Shown in pieces: positions 1 to 8,881 of a stretch of 64,000 nucleotides of DNA (its first letter is position 1; every line of letters starts with the position of its first letter). Under the pieces are notes generated by a model, which worked only from the letters and a program-made list of their open reading frames with translations, did not search any database and had not been told where the DNA came from. The translations under genes were made by a program, and so were the position numbers. The stretch comes from Pseudomonas putida (GTDB lineage: Bacteria > Pseudomonadota > Gammaproteobacteria > Pseudomonadales > Pseudomonadaceae). The DNA lies in assembly GCF_002741075.1 (NCBI RefSeq), contig NZ_CP016634.1, forward strand, positions 5,322,501-5,386,500. The letters run 5' to 3'.

Positions 1-966
1 GGCCAGTTGGTCGAACGCATGCTCGCCCACGGTGCCTCTTCGACACAGATCACCCAGATCATCACCCTGCTCAACGACCATACCGTGTGCCGGGTGATCG
101 AGCTGGCCCTGGCTGAGCGAGGCGACCCGGGTGTGCCGTTCAGCTGGCTGTGCTTTGGCAGCGAAGGCCGCCGCGAGCAGACCCTACACACCGACCAAGA
201 CAACGGCATTCTCTTCGAAGCCAACGACGCCACCGAGGCCGAGGCGATCCGCGCACGTCTGTTGCCGCTGGCCCAGTACATCAACCAGTGCCTGGCCCAG
301 TGCGGCTTCACCCTGTGCAAGGGCAATGTCATGGCCGGCAACCCCGAACTGTGCCTGTCACGCAGTGAATGGGCGCAGCGCTTCGCCGGCTTCATCCGTG
401 AGGCCAGCCCCGAAAACCTGCTGGGTTCGAGCATCTACTTCGACCTGCGGGTGGTCTGGGGCGACGAACAGGGCTGCGAACAATTGCGCCGAGGGATTCT
501 TGAGCAGGTCGCCGACAACCGCATCTTCCAGCGCATGATGGCCGACAACGCCCTGCGCCAACGCCCACCGGTAGGGCGTCTGCGCGAGTTCGTGCTGACT
601 CGCCAGGGCGACGACAAGGCCGCGACCCTCGACCTCAAGGTCCAGGGCCTGACCCCCTTCGTCGATGGCGCTCGCCTGCTGGCACTGGCCAACGGCATCA
701 AGGCCTGCAACACCCTGGAACGTCTGCGTCATCTGGTCGCCCGGGGCATCATCGAGCCGCTGGACGGCGCTGCCTATGAAGAGGCCTACCACTTCATCCA
801 GCAAACCCGCATGCAACAGCACCAGCGCCAGAGCCGCGACAACCTGCCCTATTCCAACCGGCTCGACCCGGACAGCCTCAACCACCTGGATCGACGCATC
901 CTGCGTGAGTCCCTGCGCCAGGCCCAGCGCCTGCAAAGCAGCCTGGCCCTGCGGTATCAGCTATGA
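1..966 (+). CDS. DUF294 nucleotidyltransferase (5' end outside window)
   Basis: The frame is open from base 1, so this is the C-terminal 321 residues of a longer protein. It carries the DUF294 putative nucleotidyltransferase signature FGSEGRREQT followed by TDQDNG, whose paired acidic residues resemble the metal-binding aspartates of the pol-beta nucleotidyltransferase fold. The rest fits the DUF294_C substrate-binding domain. Full-length family members usually carry N-terminal cyclic-nucleotide-binding and CBS domains; these would lie upstream and are not visible. The stop overlaps the next start by 4 bases (ATGA), so the two genes are translationally coupled and probably cotranscribed. The substrate is unknown. 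The family is clear; the function is not. Confidence 0.85.
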   Translation, partial: GQLVERMLAHGASSTQITQIITLLNDHTVCRVIELALAERGDPGVPFSWLCFGSEGRREQTLHTDQDNGILFEANDATEAEAIRARLLPLAQYINQCLAQCGFTLCKGNVMAGNPELCLSRSEWAQRFAGFIREASPENLLGSSIYFDLRVVWGDEQGCEQLRRGILEQVADNRIFQRMMADNALRQRPPVGRLREFVLTRQGDDKAATLDLKVQGLTPFVDGARLLALANGIKACNTLERLRHLVARGIIEPLDGAAYEEAYHFIQQTRMQQHQRQSRDNLPYSNRLDPDSLNHLDRRILRESLRQAQRLQSSLALRYQL

Positions 967-1676
967 GCCTGTTCGCCTGGCTGCGACCGGCTCCGCTGGC
1001 ACTGAACGACGAGCTACGCCAGCGCATTGCACGCCTGCCCAAGACAGCACCGACACTGAGCGTGCTGTCGTTGCGCGAGCAGCGTTGGGTGGTGCTGGAT
1101 CTGGAAACCAGCGGCCTGAACGTCAACCGTGACCAAGTACTGTCGATCGGTGCAGTGGCCATCGAGGATGGCGCTATCGATTTTCGCCAGCAGTTCGAAC
1201 GTACCCTGCATCGGCCGGCGCAGAAGACCAATTCCAGCGTCCTGATCCACGGCCTGGGCCCCAGTGCCCTGGCCGCCGGCTGCGACCCAGCCACCGCCCT
1301 GCTCGATTTGCTGGACTTCATCGGCGACAGCCCCGTGCTGGCCTTCCACGCGCCCTTCGACCAGCGCATGCTGGCCCGGGCCTTGAAGGACAGCCTCGGC
1401 TATCGCCTGCAACACCCGTTCTTCGATGTGGCCGAGATGGCCCCGATGCTCAACCCCGACACCGTGCTGCGCGAAGCCAGCCTGGACGATTGGATCGCCC
1501 GCTTCGGCCTGCATGCCGAAGAACGCCACCACGCCAGCGCCGACGCCTTGGTGACTGCAGAACTTGCGCTCATTCTGCTCAGCCAGGCCCGCCGCCAACA
1601 GCTCGACAGCCCTCTGCAACTGAACCTGCGTCTGCAGCAGTGGCGTCGGCGCAAGACGCAGCAATACAGCCTGTAG
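963..1676 (+). CDS. DnaQ-like 3'-5' exonuclease (DEDDh family)
   Basis: A 237-residue protein with the three exonuclease motifs of the DnaQ/RNase T superfamily: ExoI VLDLETSGL with the catalytic Asp and Glu, ExoII FHAPFDQRML, and ExoIII HHASADALVTAELAL with the DEDDh His and Asp. It is shorter than a full PolC and closest to the stand-alone PolC-type or epsilon-like exonucleases found beside DUF294 genes in pseudomonads. The start overlaps the upstream stop by 4 bases. It could act in DNA repair or RNA trimming; the sequence does not decide which. Confidence 0.85.
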   Translation: MSLFAWLRPAPLALNDELRQRIARLPKTAPTLSVLSLREQRWVVLDLETSGLNVNRDQVLSIGAVAIEDGAIDFRQQFERTLHRPAQKTNSSVLIHGLGPSALAAGCDPATALLDLLDFIGDSPVLAFHAPFDQRMLARALKDSLGYRLQHPFFDVAEMAPMLNPDTVLREASLDDWIARFGLHAEERHHASADALVTAELALILLSQARRQQLDSPLQLNLRLQQWRRRKTQQYSL

Positions 1677-1735
1677 TCCTTCGCGCCATCTCCGATCAAT
1701 GCGCTTGCATCGGCCCCCGTGAGCCCGCCGAGGTT

Positions 1736-1759
1736 TTCACGGACAAATCCGCTCGCACA
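1736..1759. repeat. Degenerate REP-like element
   Basis: TTTCACGGACAAATCCGCTC matches the shape of the REP unit common in this window (TTCGCGGGTAAACCCGCTC) with several substitutions. It lies between the exonuclease gene and the sigma-factor promoter. Confidence 0.4.
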
Positions 1760-1775
1760 ATCCGATAAGCGTCAA

Positions 1776-1805
1776 TTGCACCTGATGTCCTCGCTCTGTC
1801 ACAAT
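1776..1805 (+). promoter_or_regulatory. Candidate sigma-70 promoter of the ECF sigma gene
   Basis: A TTGCAC hexamer (1776-1781) and a CACAAT hexamer (1800-1805) are separated by 18 bp. A start near 1812 would lie inside the Fur-box-like site just downstream. Weak hexamers; inferred only from position. Confidence 0.35.
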
Positions 1806-1806
1806 C

Positions 1807-1825
1807 GCGAATAATTATCGTTAGT
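1807..1825 (+). promoter_or_regulatory. Candidate Fur box
   Basis: GCGAATAATTATCGTTAGT agrees with the 19-bp Fur consensus (GATAATGATAATCATTATC) at 12 positions, including the central ATC/TTA core. It lies about 30 bp upstream of the sigma-factor start and next to the candidate promoter, as expected for an iron-starvation sigma factor. Iron repression of this locus is an inference. Confidence 0.5.
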
Positions 1826-1852
1826 TAACGCATTCTTTTCGGGGGACGCTTC

Positions 1853-2371
1853 TTGTCGTCTGCGCAGAGCCCACATGCCCGGTTGCTGGGTACGTTGTAC
1901 CGCGACCATCGCACCTGGCTGCTGGCCTGGCTGCAACGCAGCACAGCCTGCCGTCAGCGTGCCGAAGACCTGAGCCAGGACACCTTCGTGCGCCTGCTCG
2001 GTCGCGAGCAGCTCGACGTCCCCCGCGAACCCCGTGCCTTTCTGGTCGCCGTGGCCAAGGGCTTGCTGTTCGACCACTTCCGCCGCACGGCCCTGGAGCA
2101 GGCCTACCTGGCCGAGCTGGCCTGCCGGTCCGAGGCCGAGCAGCCTTCCCCCGAAGTCCAGCACCTGATCCTCGAAGACCTCAAGGCCATCGACCGCTTG
2201 CTGAGCAAGCTGTCGAGCAAGGCCCGGGCGGCCTTCCTGCACAGCCGCCTCGATGGCATGGGCCATGCCGAGATCGCCGAGCGCCTGGGCGTATCGGTTT
2301 CACGGGTGCGTCAGTACATCGCCCAGGGCATGCGCCAGTGCTACGTGGCGCTCTATGGAGAGCCGACGTGA
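1853..2371 (+). CDS. ECF sigma factor, FecI/FoxI type
   Basis: A 172-residue ECF sigma factor with region 2 (YRDHRTWLLAWLQR, AEDLSQDTFVRLL) and region 4 helix-turn-helix (GMGHAEIAERLGVSVSRVRQY). It is followed by a FecR anti-sigma gene and a TonB receptor with a signalling domain, the standard cell-surface signalling arrangement. The product should direct RNA polymerase to the receptor gene when the siderophore is bound. The start is TTG, chosen because GGGGGA lies 7 to 12 bases upstream and the N-terminus matches the family. The gene order sigma/anti-sigma/receptor/PepSY protein resembles foxI-foxR-foxA-foxB of P. aeruginosa, but the exact siderophore cannot be told from sequence alone. Confidence 0.88.
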   Translation: MSSAQSPHARLLGTLYRDHRTWLLAWLQRSTACRQRAEDLSQDTFVRLLGREQLDVPREPRAFLVAVAKGLLFDHFRRTALEQAYLAELACRSEAEQPSPEVQHLILEDLKAIDRLLSKLSSKARAAFLHSRLDGMGHAEIAERLGVSVSRVRQYIAQGMRQCYVALYGEPT

Positions 2372-3324
2372 ACCCCACGCCCGTCTCGGCCAAGGTCCTG
2401 GACGCCGCCATTGCCTGGAAGCTCAGCCTCGATGGCGGCGGCGGCACCGCGGATGAACGCATCGAATTCGTGCGCTGGCATGCCGCCAGCGAAGAACATG
2501 CCCGTGCCTGGCAACAGCTGGGCATGCTCGACCGGCGCGTCAGCGCTGCGGCAGGCCCGGCACGCAAAGCCTTGGTGCAATCGCGCGCGGGCCTGCGCCA
2601 GCGGGTCGGCAGACTCGGCGGCGGGCTGGCCGGGTTGCTGTTGGTAGGGGCACTGTTGGTCGGGCTCGGCGCGCCTTCACTGTCGCCAGACTATTGGCTG
2701 GCCGACCAGCGCACCGGCACCGGCGAGTTGCGCACCCTGCGCCTTCAAGACGGCACCTTGTTGCGCTTGAACACCACCACGGCGGTGGACATCGATTTCG
2801 CCGGCGCGCAGCGGCTGATCGTCCTGCACCAGGGCGAGATTTCCGTCGAAACCGGCCACGGGGATACCCGACCACTGCTGGTGCGTACCGACGATGGCCG
2901 CCTGCGACCACTGGGCACACGCTTCCTGGTCAAGCGTGAGGGTCATGGCACCCGCCTGGAGGTGCTCCAGGCCTCGGTCGCAGCCAGGCCACTGAACAGC
3001 ATTGATGAGCAGGTGCTGCGCGAAGGGCAGCAGGTGCTGATGACCGCCGATGGCCTGGGTCAGGTCGACCCCGTCGCGGTCGGTGCCGATGCGTGGACCC
3101 GCGGCATGCTGGTCGTGGACAACGTACGCCTGGCCGACCTGGTCGCCGCACTCGCCCACTACCGCAACGGTCATCTAGGGGTGGCCGCCGAGGTCGCCGA
3201 CCTGCGCGTGAGCGGCAGCTTCCCACTGACCGACACCGACCTGGCCCTGGCATCGCTGACGCCAGCCTTGCCGGTGAAGATCGAGCGGCATACGCCATGG
3301 TGGGTGACCGTCACCGCCAAATAG
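2368..3324 (+). CDS. FecR-type anti-sigma factor
   Basis: A 318-residue FecR-family regulator. The N-terminal DUF4880-type cytoplasmic domain contains the conserved AWKLSLD and FVRWHAAS segments and binds the sigma factor. A membrane segment follows near residues 85-105 (GGLAGLLLVGALLVGLG), then the periplasmic FecR domain (LRTLRLQDGTLLRLNT) and the C-terminal part that contacts the receptor signalling domain. GTG at 2368 is preferred over an upstream ATG because it overlaps the sigma-factor stop (GTGA) and starts at the conserved domain. Confidence 0.88.
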   Translation: MNPTPVSAKVLDAAIAWKLSLDGGGGTADERIEFVRWHAASEEHARAWQQLGMLDRRVSAAAGPARKALVQSRAGLRQRVGRLGGGLAGLLLVGALLVGLGAPSLSPDYWLADQRTGTGELRTLRLQDGTLLRLNTTTAVDIDFAGAQRLIVLHQGEISVETGHGDTRPLLVRTDDGRLRPLGTRFLVKREGHGTRLEVLQASVAARPLNSIDEQVLREGQQVLMTADGLGQVDPVAVGADAWTRGMLVVDNVRLADLVAALAHYRNGHLGVAAEVADLRVSGSFPLTDTDLALASLTPALPVKIERHTPWWVTVTAK

Positions 3325-3369
3325 ACCCGCGACACTCAGTCTCCCTCCGTGGGAGGCGAAGCCTGCGGT

Positions 3370-3386
3370 GGGCTGCAAAGCAGCCC
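3370..3386. terminator. Short GC hairpin between fecR and receptor gene
   Basis: GGGCTGC, loop AAA, GCAGCCC: a perfect 7-bp stem without a T-run. The same 17-base hairpin recurs at 30567-30583, so it may be part of a repeat family rather than a terminator. Confidence 0.35.
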
Positions 3387-3483
3387 TCTACACCCATCGC
3401 ACTTTTTTCCAGCAGCCCCTGTCACTTTTCAAATCTCGCTCGGCAAGGAAGCAATCAGCACTTATTCGTCGAGGAGCCGCTGC

Positions 3484-5919
3484 ATGTCCCGCGCCGTAGA
3501 TTCTTTCCTGCGCCCCAGCCTGATGGCCCTGGCCATCGCCCTGGCCGCCCCGCTGGCCAGTCCTGCCCTGCAGGCCGCCGAGCAGTCGGCCCTGCGTGCC
3601 TATGACTTGCCCAGCGCACCGCTGGCCAGCACGCTGAACCAGATCGCCAGCCAGGCCGGTATCGCACTGGCCCTGGACCCGGCGCTGGTCGATGGCCGCA
3701 CCTCGGCCCCGGTCAACGGCCAGTACGATGCCCTCGGGGCCCTGCATGCAGCCTTGCGTGGCACTGGGCTGCAACTGCAGCAGAGCAGCGTCGGCAGCTA
3801 CAGCCTGATAGCCACCCCCGACGGCACCCTGGCGCTGCCGGAAACCGCGATCAATGCCAGCGGCGACTTCGAGACGGCCTGGGGCCCGGTAGAAGGCTAC
3901 ACCGCCACGCGTACCGCCGCAGGCACCAAGACCGACACGGCCATTGCCGAACTGCCACGCTCGGTCAGCGTGATCACCCGCCAGCAAATGGAAGATCGCC
4001 CCGTTCTCAACCTCAACGATGCCCTGCGCTATACCGCCGGCGTACAGAGCAGTGGCTACGGCGCAGACTCACGTAGCGACTGGCTGCTGGTACGGGGCTT
4101 CGTGCCCACCCAGTTTCTTGATGGCCTGCCGCTGCCCGTGGGCAATTACGCCACACCCAAGATCGAACCCTGGAACCTGGAACGGATCGCCGTGCTGCGG
4201 GGCCCGGCATCATCTGTCTATGGCCAGACTCCACCCGGCGGCTTGCTGGACATGACCACCCGCCGGCCACAAGCCTTGAGCGGCCATGAGTTCGAAGCTC
4301 AGGTCGGCAGCAACGAACACCGGCAGATCAACTTCGACAGCACCGGCAAGATCGATGACGAAGGGCAGTTCCTGTATCGCCTCAGCGGCACCGTGCGCGA
4401 CAGCAATGCGCCCGTGGACCACATTCCGGACAAGCGCTACAACATCGCCCCCAGCCTGACCTGGAACATCAACGACGACACCAAGCTGACCTTCATCTCC
4501 CAGTACACGCGGGACGATACCGGCATCACGGGCCAGTTCCTACCGCTGCAAGGCACCAAGCTGGACAGCCCAGCCGGAAAGATTTCCCATCACAAGAACC
4601 TCGGCGATCCGGACTGGGAGTCCTACGACCGCACCTACTACGCCCTGGGCTATGCCTTCGAGACGCGCCTGAGCGACACCTGGCAGTTCCGCCAGAACCT
4701 GCGTTACACCCGCAACGCGCTGGATTTCAAAGGCATCACCGCGGGCGGCCAGATCTGGCCTAACGGCCCAGACGTTGCGGTCAGCCCCGATGGCACCGTG
4801 CAACGCACCGCCGGTATCGTCGAGGAAGACATCAGCCAGTTCGCCGTGGACAACAATTTCCAGGCCGACTTCCAGACCGGCCTCGTCAGTCATACCCTGC
4901 TGCTGGGCCTGGACCACCAGCGCTCGACCAGCGACGCCCACTGGCGCTGGGGTTCGGCAGGGGTTGCGCCAAGCAATATCCACAACCCGGTGTACGGCCA
5001 AGACTTCTCCAAGGTCCAGTACATCGACATGTACGACTACAACCAGAAGACCCAACAGACCGGTGTCTACCTGCAAGACCAGATGGCCCTGGACAACTGG
5101 CGCCTGACCTTGGGCGGTCGCGAAGACTGGGTTCATACCGGTACGACCTTCCACAACTTTGGCGATGCCACCAATACCCAACGTGACAAGCAGTTCAGCG
5201 GCAATGCGGCGCTGAGCTACGTCTTCGATAGCGGCCTGACGCCTTACGTTTCCTACGCCGAGTCGTTCCAGGCCGCCAGGGGCGCGAATGTCAGCCGAAC
5301 CGAGGCCTTCAAACCAACCGAAGGCAAGCAGTACGAAGTGGGTCTGAAGTATCAGCCACCGGGTAGCCAGACACTGCTGACCGGTGCAGTGTTCGACCTT
5401 ACACAGGAGAACGTTTCGGTCTCCGAGGGAGGCGTGACCCGCCAGGTCGGCAAGGTCCGTGTACGCGGCCTGGAGCTGGAAGCCATTTCCGACGTCACGG
5501 AAAACCTCAAGCTTGTGGGTTCCTACACTTACAACGACAGCGAAATCCTCAAGGGTGCCACCGGTGAGAAAGGCAAGCGCATGGCCCAGGTGCCACGCAA
5601 CCAGGCCACCGCCTGGGCCGACTACACCTGGCACAGCGGGCCACTCGACGGCTTCGGTGTGGGGCTGGGCGTGCGCTACGTGGGCGACTCCTACGGCAAT
5701 ACCACCAACACTGACTGGGGCTACACCGGCTCCTATACCGTCTACGACGCCTCGGTGCATTACGACCTGGGCCGGGTGAACAACACCCTGAAAGGCGTGA
5801 CAGTGGCGGTGGATGCCAAGAACCTCTTCAACAAGGACTACCTGTCCACCTGTGACGGGTACTACTGCTACTACGGCGATGAGCGCAACGTGACCGCCAG
5901 CGTCAATTACAAGTTCTGA
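3484..5919 (+). CDS. TonB-dependent siderophore receptor with signalling domain (FoxA/FpvA type)
   Basis: An 811-residue outer-membrane receptor. It has a signal peptide (residues 1 to about 31, ending LQAAEQSALR), then the STN/secretin signalling domain (AYDLPSAPLASTLNQIASQ), a TonB-box-like stretch near LPETAINA, the plug (LPRSVSVITRQQMEDR, VLRGPASSVYGQTPPGG) and a 22-strand-type barrel ending in Phe (VTASVNYKF). ATG at 3484 has GAGGAG upstream; a longer in-frame start at 3349 would add 45 residues before the signal peptide and is rejected. The STN domain shows that ligand binding is signalled through the FecR and sigma genes upstream. A hydroxamate siderophore such as ferrioxamine is likely because a FoxB-like gene follows, but this is inference. 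Confidence 0.9.
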   Translation: MSRAVDSFLRPSLMALAIALAAPLASPALQAAEQSALRAYDLPSAPLASTLNQIASQAGIALALDPALVDGRTSAPVNGQYDALGALHAALRGTGLQLQQSSVGSYSLIATPDGTLALPETAINASGDFETAWGPVEGYTATRTAAGTKTDTAIAELPRSVSVITRQQMEDRPVLNLNDALRYTAGVQSSGYGADSRSDWLLVRGFVPTQFLDGLPLPVGNYATPKIEPWNLERIAVLRGPASSVYGQTPPGGLLDMTTRRPQALSGHEFEAQVGSNEHRQINFDSTGKIDDEGQFLYRLSGTVRDSNAPVDHIPDKRYNIAPSLTWNINDDTKLTFISQYTRDDTGITGQFLPLQGTKLDSPAGKISHHKNLGDPDWESYDRTYYALGYAFETRLSDTWQFRQNLRYTRNALDFKGITAGGQIWPNGPDVAVSPDGTVQRTAGIVEEDISQFAVDNNFQADFQTGLVSHTLLLGLDHQRSTSDAHWRWGSAGVAPSNIHNPVYGQDFSKVQYIDMYDYNQKTQQTGVYLQDQMALDNWRLTLGGREDWVHTGTTFHNFGDATNTQRDKQFSGNAALSYVFDSGLTPYVSYAESFQAARGANVSRTEAFKPTEGKQYEVGLKYQPPGSQTLLTGAVFDLTQENVSVSEGGVTRQVGKVRVRGLELEAISDVTENLKLVGSYTYNDSEILKGATGEKGKRMAQVPRNQATAWADYTWHSGPLDGFGVGLGVRYVGDSYGNTTNTDWGYTGSYTVYDASVHYDLGRVNNTLKGVTVAVDAKNLFNKDYLSTCDGYYCYYGDERNVTASVNYKF

Positions 5920-5941
5920 TCCACAGGGCCGCTGCGCAGCC

Positions 5942-5990
5942 CGTCGCGGGACTAGCCCCTCACCTGCAGGGGCGGGCTTGTCCCGCGATG
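5942..5990. repeat. Inverted REP pair
   Basis: GTCGCGGGACTAGCCCC and GGGGCGGGCTTGTCCCGCGAT face each other around CTCACCTGCA. This is the 'cttgtcccgcgat' spelling of the REP unit; it separates the receptor and PepSY genes. Confidence 0.7.
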
Positions 5991-6036
5991 ACGTTGGCAG
6001 CAACACCGCCGAGCCCCCAGATTTCCCGGAACCGTA

Positions 6037-7149
6037 ATGAAAAGCCAAACCATCCGCCGCTGGTCGGTGATCCACACCTGGACCAGCCTGGTCTGCACCC
6101 TGTTCCTGATGCTGCTGGCCCTCACCGGCCTGCCACTGATCTTCCATCACGAACTCGAGCACCTGCTCGGCGATGCCCCCGAGCTGCGCGAGATGCCTGA
6201 GGGCACGCCGCACCTGGACCTGCAACAACTGGTACTCAAGGCACAGGCCCACCGCCCGGGCGAAGTCATGCAGTACTTCGGCTACGACGAGGACGACCCA
6301 AACGGCGTGGTGGCGATCATGGCCGCCACCGCCAGTACCGAACCCAACTCGTCGCACACCTTCATGCTCGACGCCCGCACAGGCGAAGCCGTGGCGATGC
6401 CTGCGGCCAACGGCGGCCTCATGATGACCCTGCTGCGCCTGCATGTGGACATGTTCGCTGGCCTGCCCGGCAAGTTGCTGCTGGCGTTCATGGGCGTGTT
6501 GTTCGTGGTGGCGATCGTCTCCGGCACCGTGCTCTACGCGCCGTTCATGCGCCGCCTGAAGTTCGCCACCGTGCGCCATGATCGCTCGCGTCGCCTGCGC
6601 TGGCTCGACCTGCACAACCTGATCGGCATCGTCACCCTGACCTGGGCCTTGGTGGTCGGCGTCACCGGGGTGATCAGCGCCCTCTCCGACTTGGTCATCG
6701 CCGCCTGGCGCAACGACAGCCTGGCAGCGATGGTCGCCCCCTACCGCGATGCCCCACCACTGACTGAGCATGCACCGGCCAGCCGTCTGCTGGAGATTGC
6801 CGGGCAGGCCGCACCAGGCATGCGACCAGACTTCATCGCCTTCCCCGGCACACGCTTTTCCAGCGAGCACCACTACGCCGTCTTCATGAAAGGCGCCACG
6901 CACCTGACCTCGCACCTGCTGACCCCGGTACTGATCGACGCCCGCACGCTTCAGGTCACGGCGGTCGGCGAGCGTCCCTGGTACATGGATGCCATGGGCC
7001 TGTCACAACCGCTGCATTTTGGTGACTACGGCGGGCGCCCCATGCAGATCTTGTGGGCGGTGCTCGACGTGCTGACCCTCATCATCCTGGGCAGCGGCCT
7101 GTACCTGTGGTGGGGCAAGCAGCGCAAGGCGCAGGAGGTGCCGGCATGA
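6037..7149 (+). CDS. PepSY-TM protein, FoxB-like ferrisiderophore reductase
   Basis: A 370-residue inner-membrane protein with four hydrophobic segments, near residues 12-32, 147-168, 194-216 and 344-363. PepSY-type periplasmic regions lie between them. Conserved histidines sit at membrane borders (VIHTWTS, LRLHVDMF, LDLHNLIG), as in the PepSY-TM family where paired histidines bind haem. FoxB of P. aeruginosa is an inner-membrane ferrisiderophore reductase of this family and lies after foxA, so the same role, releasing iron by reduction in the periplasm, is inferred here. It overlaps the next small gene by 4 bases. Confidence 0.75.
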   Translation: MKSQTIRRWSVIHTWTSLVCTLFLMLLALTGLPLIFHHELEHLLGDAPELREMPEGTPHLDLQQLVLKAQAHRPGEVMQYFGYDEDDPNGVVAIMAATASTEPNSSHTFMLDARTGEAVAMPAANGGLMMTLLRLHVDMFAGLPGKLLLAFMGVLFVVAIVSGTVLYAPFMRRLKFATVRHDRSRRLRWLDLHNLIGIVTLTWALVVGVTGVISALSDLVIAAWRNDSLAAMVAPYRDAPPLTEHAPASRLLEIAGQAAPGMRPDFIAFPGTRFSSEHHYAVFMKGATHLTSHLLTPVLIDARTLQVTAVGERPWYMDAMGLSQPLHFGDYGGRPMQILWAVLDVLTLIILGSGLYLWWGKQRKAQEVPA

Positions 7150-7325
7150 GCCACAAGTCGCAATCGACCCGGCGTATCTTCGCCTGGCCGGCGGTCATCG
7201 CGGTGCTGGGAGCAGTGGGGTTGTTTGCCGCGTTGCTGGGGGATGGCGGGTGGGACGTGTTGTCCTGGGTGGGGCTGGGTGTGCCCGCGCTGCTGGGGGG
7301 CCGTGGGCTGATCGGCCGCGCCTGA
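7146..7325 (+). CDS. Small membrane protein (59 aa), unknown function
   Basis: ATG at 7146 overlaps the stop of the PepSY gene (ATGA), so it is coupled to the iron operon. The 59 residues have a basic N-terminus (SHKSQSTRRIF) and one long or two short hydrophobic segments (AWPAVIAVLGAVGLFAALL and WVGLGVPALLGG). No cysteine or histidine beyond H3 is present. I do not recognise a family. Small partner of the PepSY reductase is a guess from context. Confidence 0.65.
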   Translation: MSHKSQSTRRIFAWPAVIAVLGAVGLFAALLGDGGWDVLSWVGLGVPALLGGRGLIGRA

Positions 7326-7362
7326 GCACCTCAGAGCAATAGTCTTGCTCCGTGGCGCCTTC

Positions 7363-7388
7363 TTCGCGGGTAAACCCGCTCCCACAGG
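7363..7388. repeat. REP element
   Basis: TTCGCGGGTAAACCCGCTCC followed by CACAGG; single copy between the convergent iron operon and the LPS kinase operon. Confidence 0.7.
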
Positions 7389-7438
7389 TACAGCGGTGCT
7401 GTCGAGAGCACCGCAGCCCCAGGATGCGGTGCCGGGAC

Positions 7439-8881
7439 CTACTGATCAATGCGCGGCAGTACCGCATCCAGCCGTTGGTGCAGGGCGCTGCCGCTCGGCC
7501 AGTTGCGCAACATCCGCGCCCGGTCGCGGGCATAGGCCGGCGCAAAGCTGAGCTGGGTGGCATGCTGGCACATGGCATCGAGATCGATCAGCGACCATTG
7601 GCCGTTCTGCCAGAACAAATTGTGCCCCTTGAAATCGCCATGGCTGATGCGCTCGCGGATCAGCTGCTGCATCAGGTGCACCAACGCCTGGACCTGTTCT
7701 TCGGGTGCCTCGCCGCTCTCGACATATGGCTGGAAACACTCGATCAGGTCCGGCCCGTCGGCATACTCGGTCACCAAAAAGGCCCGGCTGCGCAGGCCCA
7801 TGACCCGTTGCTCCAGCACTGCCAACGGCCGCGGCGTGGCGATGTCGAGGAACTCAAGGCGATGCCCTTCGATCCAGGAGTGCCAGGCGCGGCTGGGCCG
7901 CCAGAAGCGCTTGAACCAGTGCGCGGTGTTCTTGATGTTGTAGCGTTTGAGCACCAACGTGCGGCCATCGACCTCGATACGCGCCACGCTGGCCGCACCG
8001 CCGGTCTTGTACAGATGCCCCTCGTCGATCAACGCATCGGCGTTCTGCAGCACCGGCAGCATGGCTGGCACTTCGGCCCGGCGGATCGCCCGCAGGCCCG
8101 AAAGGCTGCGCTCCACGCTGAACAGCGTGCACTCGCGCCCGGCCTTTTCCAGATAGTCCTTCAAGCGCCAGTTGCGCACCTTGTCGATCTGCTTCTGCAG
8201 GGCTTCCAGCGGCAGGGCGTGCTCGGCATTGGCCAGCAGGTAATGGACCAGCAGCTCTTCGATGAATGGCTCCAGGCGCTTGGGCAACTGGGCGAAGAAC
8301 ACCCCGAGATTCTCCAGCACGCGCTGGCGCGACAGCTGCTGCCCCGGGGTCTCGGCCTTGATGCCGCCGCCGTCGATCAGGTACAGCTGACCGCCATGAC
8401 GCAGCAGGTTGTCCAGGTGCAGGTCTTCCTGCCACAGGCCCTTGGCATGCATGTGTGCCACAGCAGCGAGCGCTTCGCCCAGTACCTGCTGCTGCTCGTC
8501 GGCCAACACGGGCAGGTTTTCCACCGCTGCCCAGGCGTCGGCCAGGCTCTGGGCGCCATCGAGAAACTCAAAGAGCAACCAGCCGCCTTCACCCTCTTTC
8601 AGGCCGTCGGCCAACAACTGCGGGGTCGTCAGGCCTTGGCTGGCGAGCAGCTTCACGCCCTCCAGCTCGCGCTGGAAGTGACGGGCCGCGTTACCACCGA
8701 CCAGCAGCTTGGCCAGCACCGGTGTACCACGCCAGATTCCAGCGCCGACATAGCGCTGGCCAGGCAGCACGCGCAGCAGACTGAGCAGTTGCAGGTCGGC
8801 GCTGCCGGCCGCATCGGCCAGGGTCACGCTCAGGGGTAACGACGGGCTGCGCCCGGCACTTTTGAGATCAGACAAACGCAT
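7439..8881 (-). CDS. Tandem two-domain LPS kinase-like protein (InaA family)
   Basis: A 480-residue protein containing two WaaP/InaA-type kinase-like domains. The first has an ATP-lobe lysine in PVLAKLLVGG, a catalytic-loop-like WQEDLHLDNLL and a metal-loop-like LIDGGG. The second has TLVLKRYN, HGDFKGHNLF and LIDLDAM. Both loops keep the Asp and Asn expected of a kinase. It is the last gene of the inner-core LPS operon. ATG at 8881 is used, one base overlapping the upstream stop (TGATG); a TTG one codon earlier is also possible. It resembles P. aeruginosa PA5006 in position and size. Phosphorylation of core sugars is inferred. Confidence 0.8.
   Translation of the reverse strand: MRLSDLKSAGRSPSLPLSVTLADAAGSADLQLLSLLRVLPGQRYVGAGIWRGTPVLAKLLVGGNAARHFQRELEGVKLLASQGLTTPQLLADGLKEGEGGWLLFEFLDGAQSLADAWAAVENLPVLADEQQQVLGEALAAVAHMHAKGLWQEDLHLDNLLRHGGQLYLIDGGGIKAETPGQQLSRQRVLENLGVFFAQLPKRLEPFIEELLVHYLLANAEHALPLEALQKQIDKVRNWRLKDYLEKAGRECTLFSVERSLSGLRAIRRAEVPAMLPVLQNADALIDEGHLYKTGGAASVARIEVDGRTLVLKRYNIKNTAHWFKRFWRPSRAWHSWIEGHRLEFLDIATPRPLAVLEQRVMGLRSRAFLVTEYADGPDLIECFQPYVESGEAPEEQVQALVHLMQQLIRERISHGDFKGHNLFWQNGQWSLIDLDAMCQHATQLSFAPAYARDRARMLRNWPSGSALHQRLDAVLPRIDQ

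Noticed and set aside
3451..3471. ECF-type promoter (GGAA-N16-CGT) before the receptor gene
   Set aside because: Spacing fits, but the transcription start would fall on the ribosome-binding site, leaving almost no leader.
4540..6915. 791-codon minus-strand frame opposite the TonB receptor and PepSY genes
   Set aside because: No family motif, composition typical of an antisense shadow; the plus-strand genes are clear.
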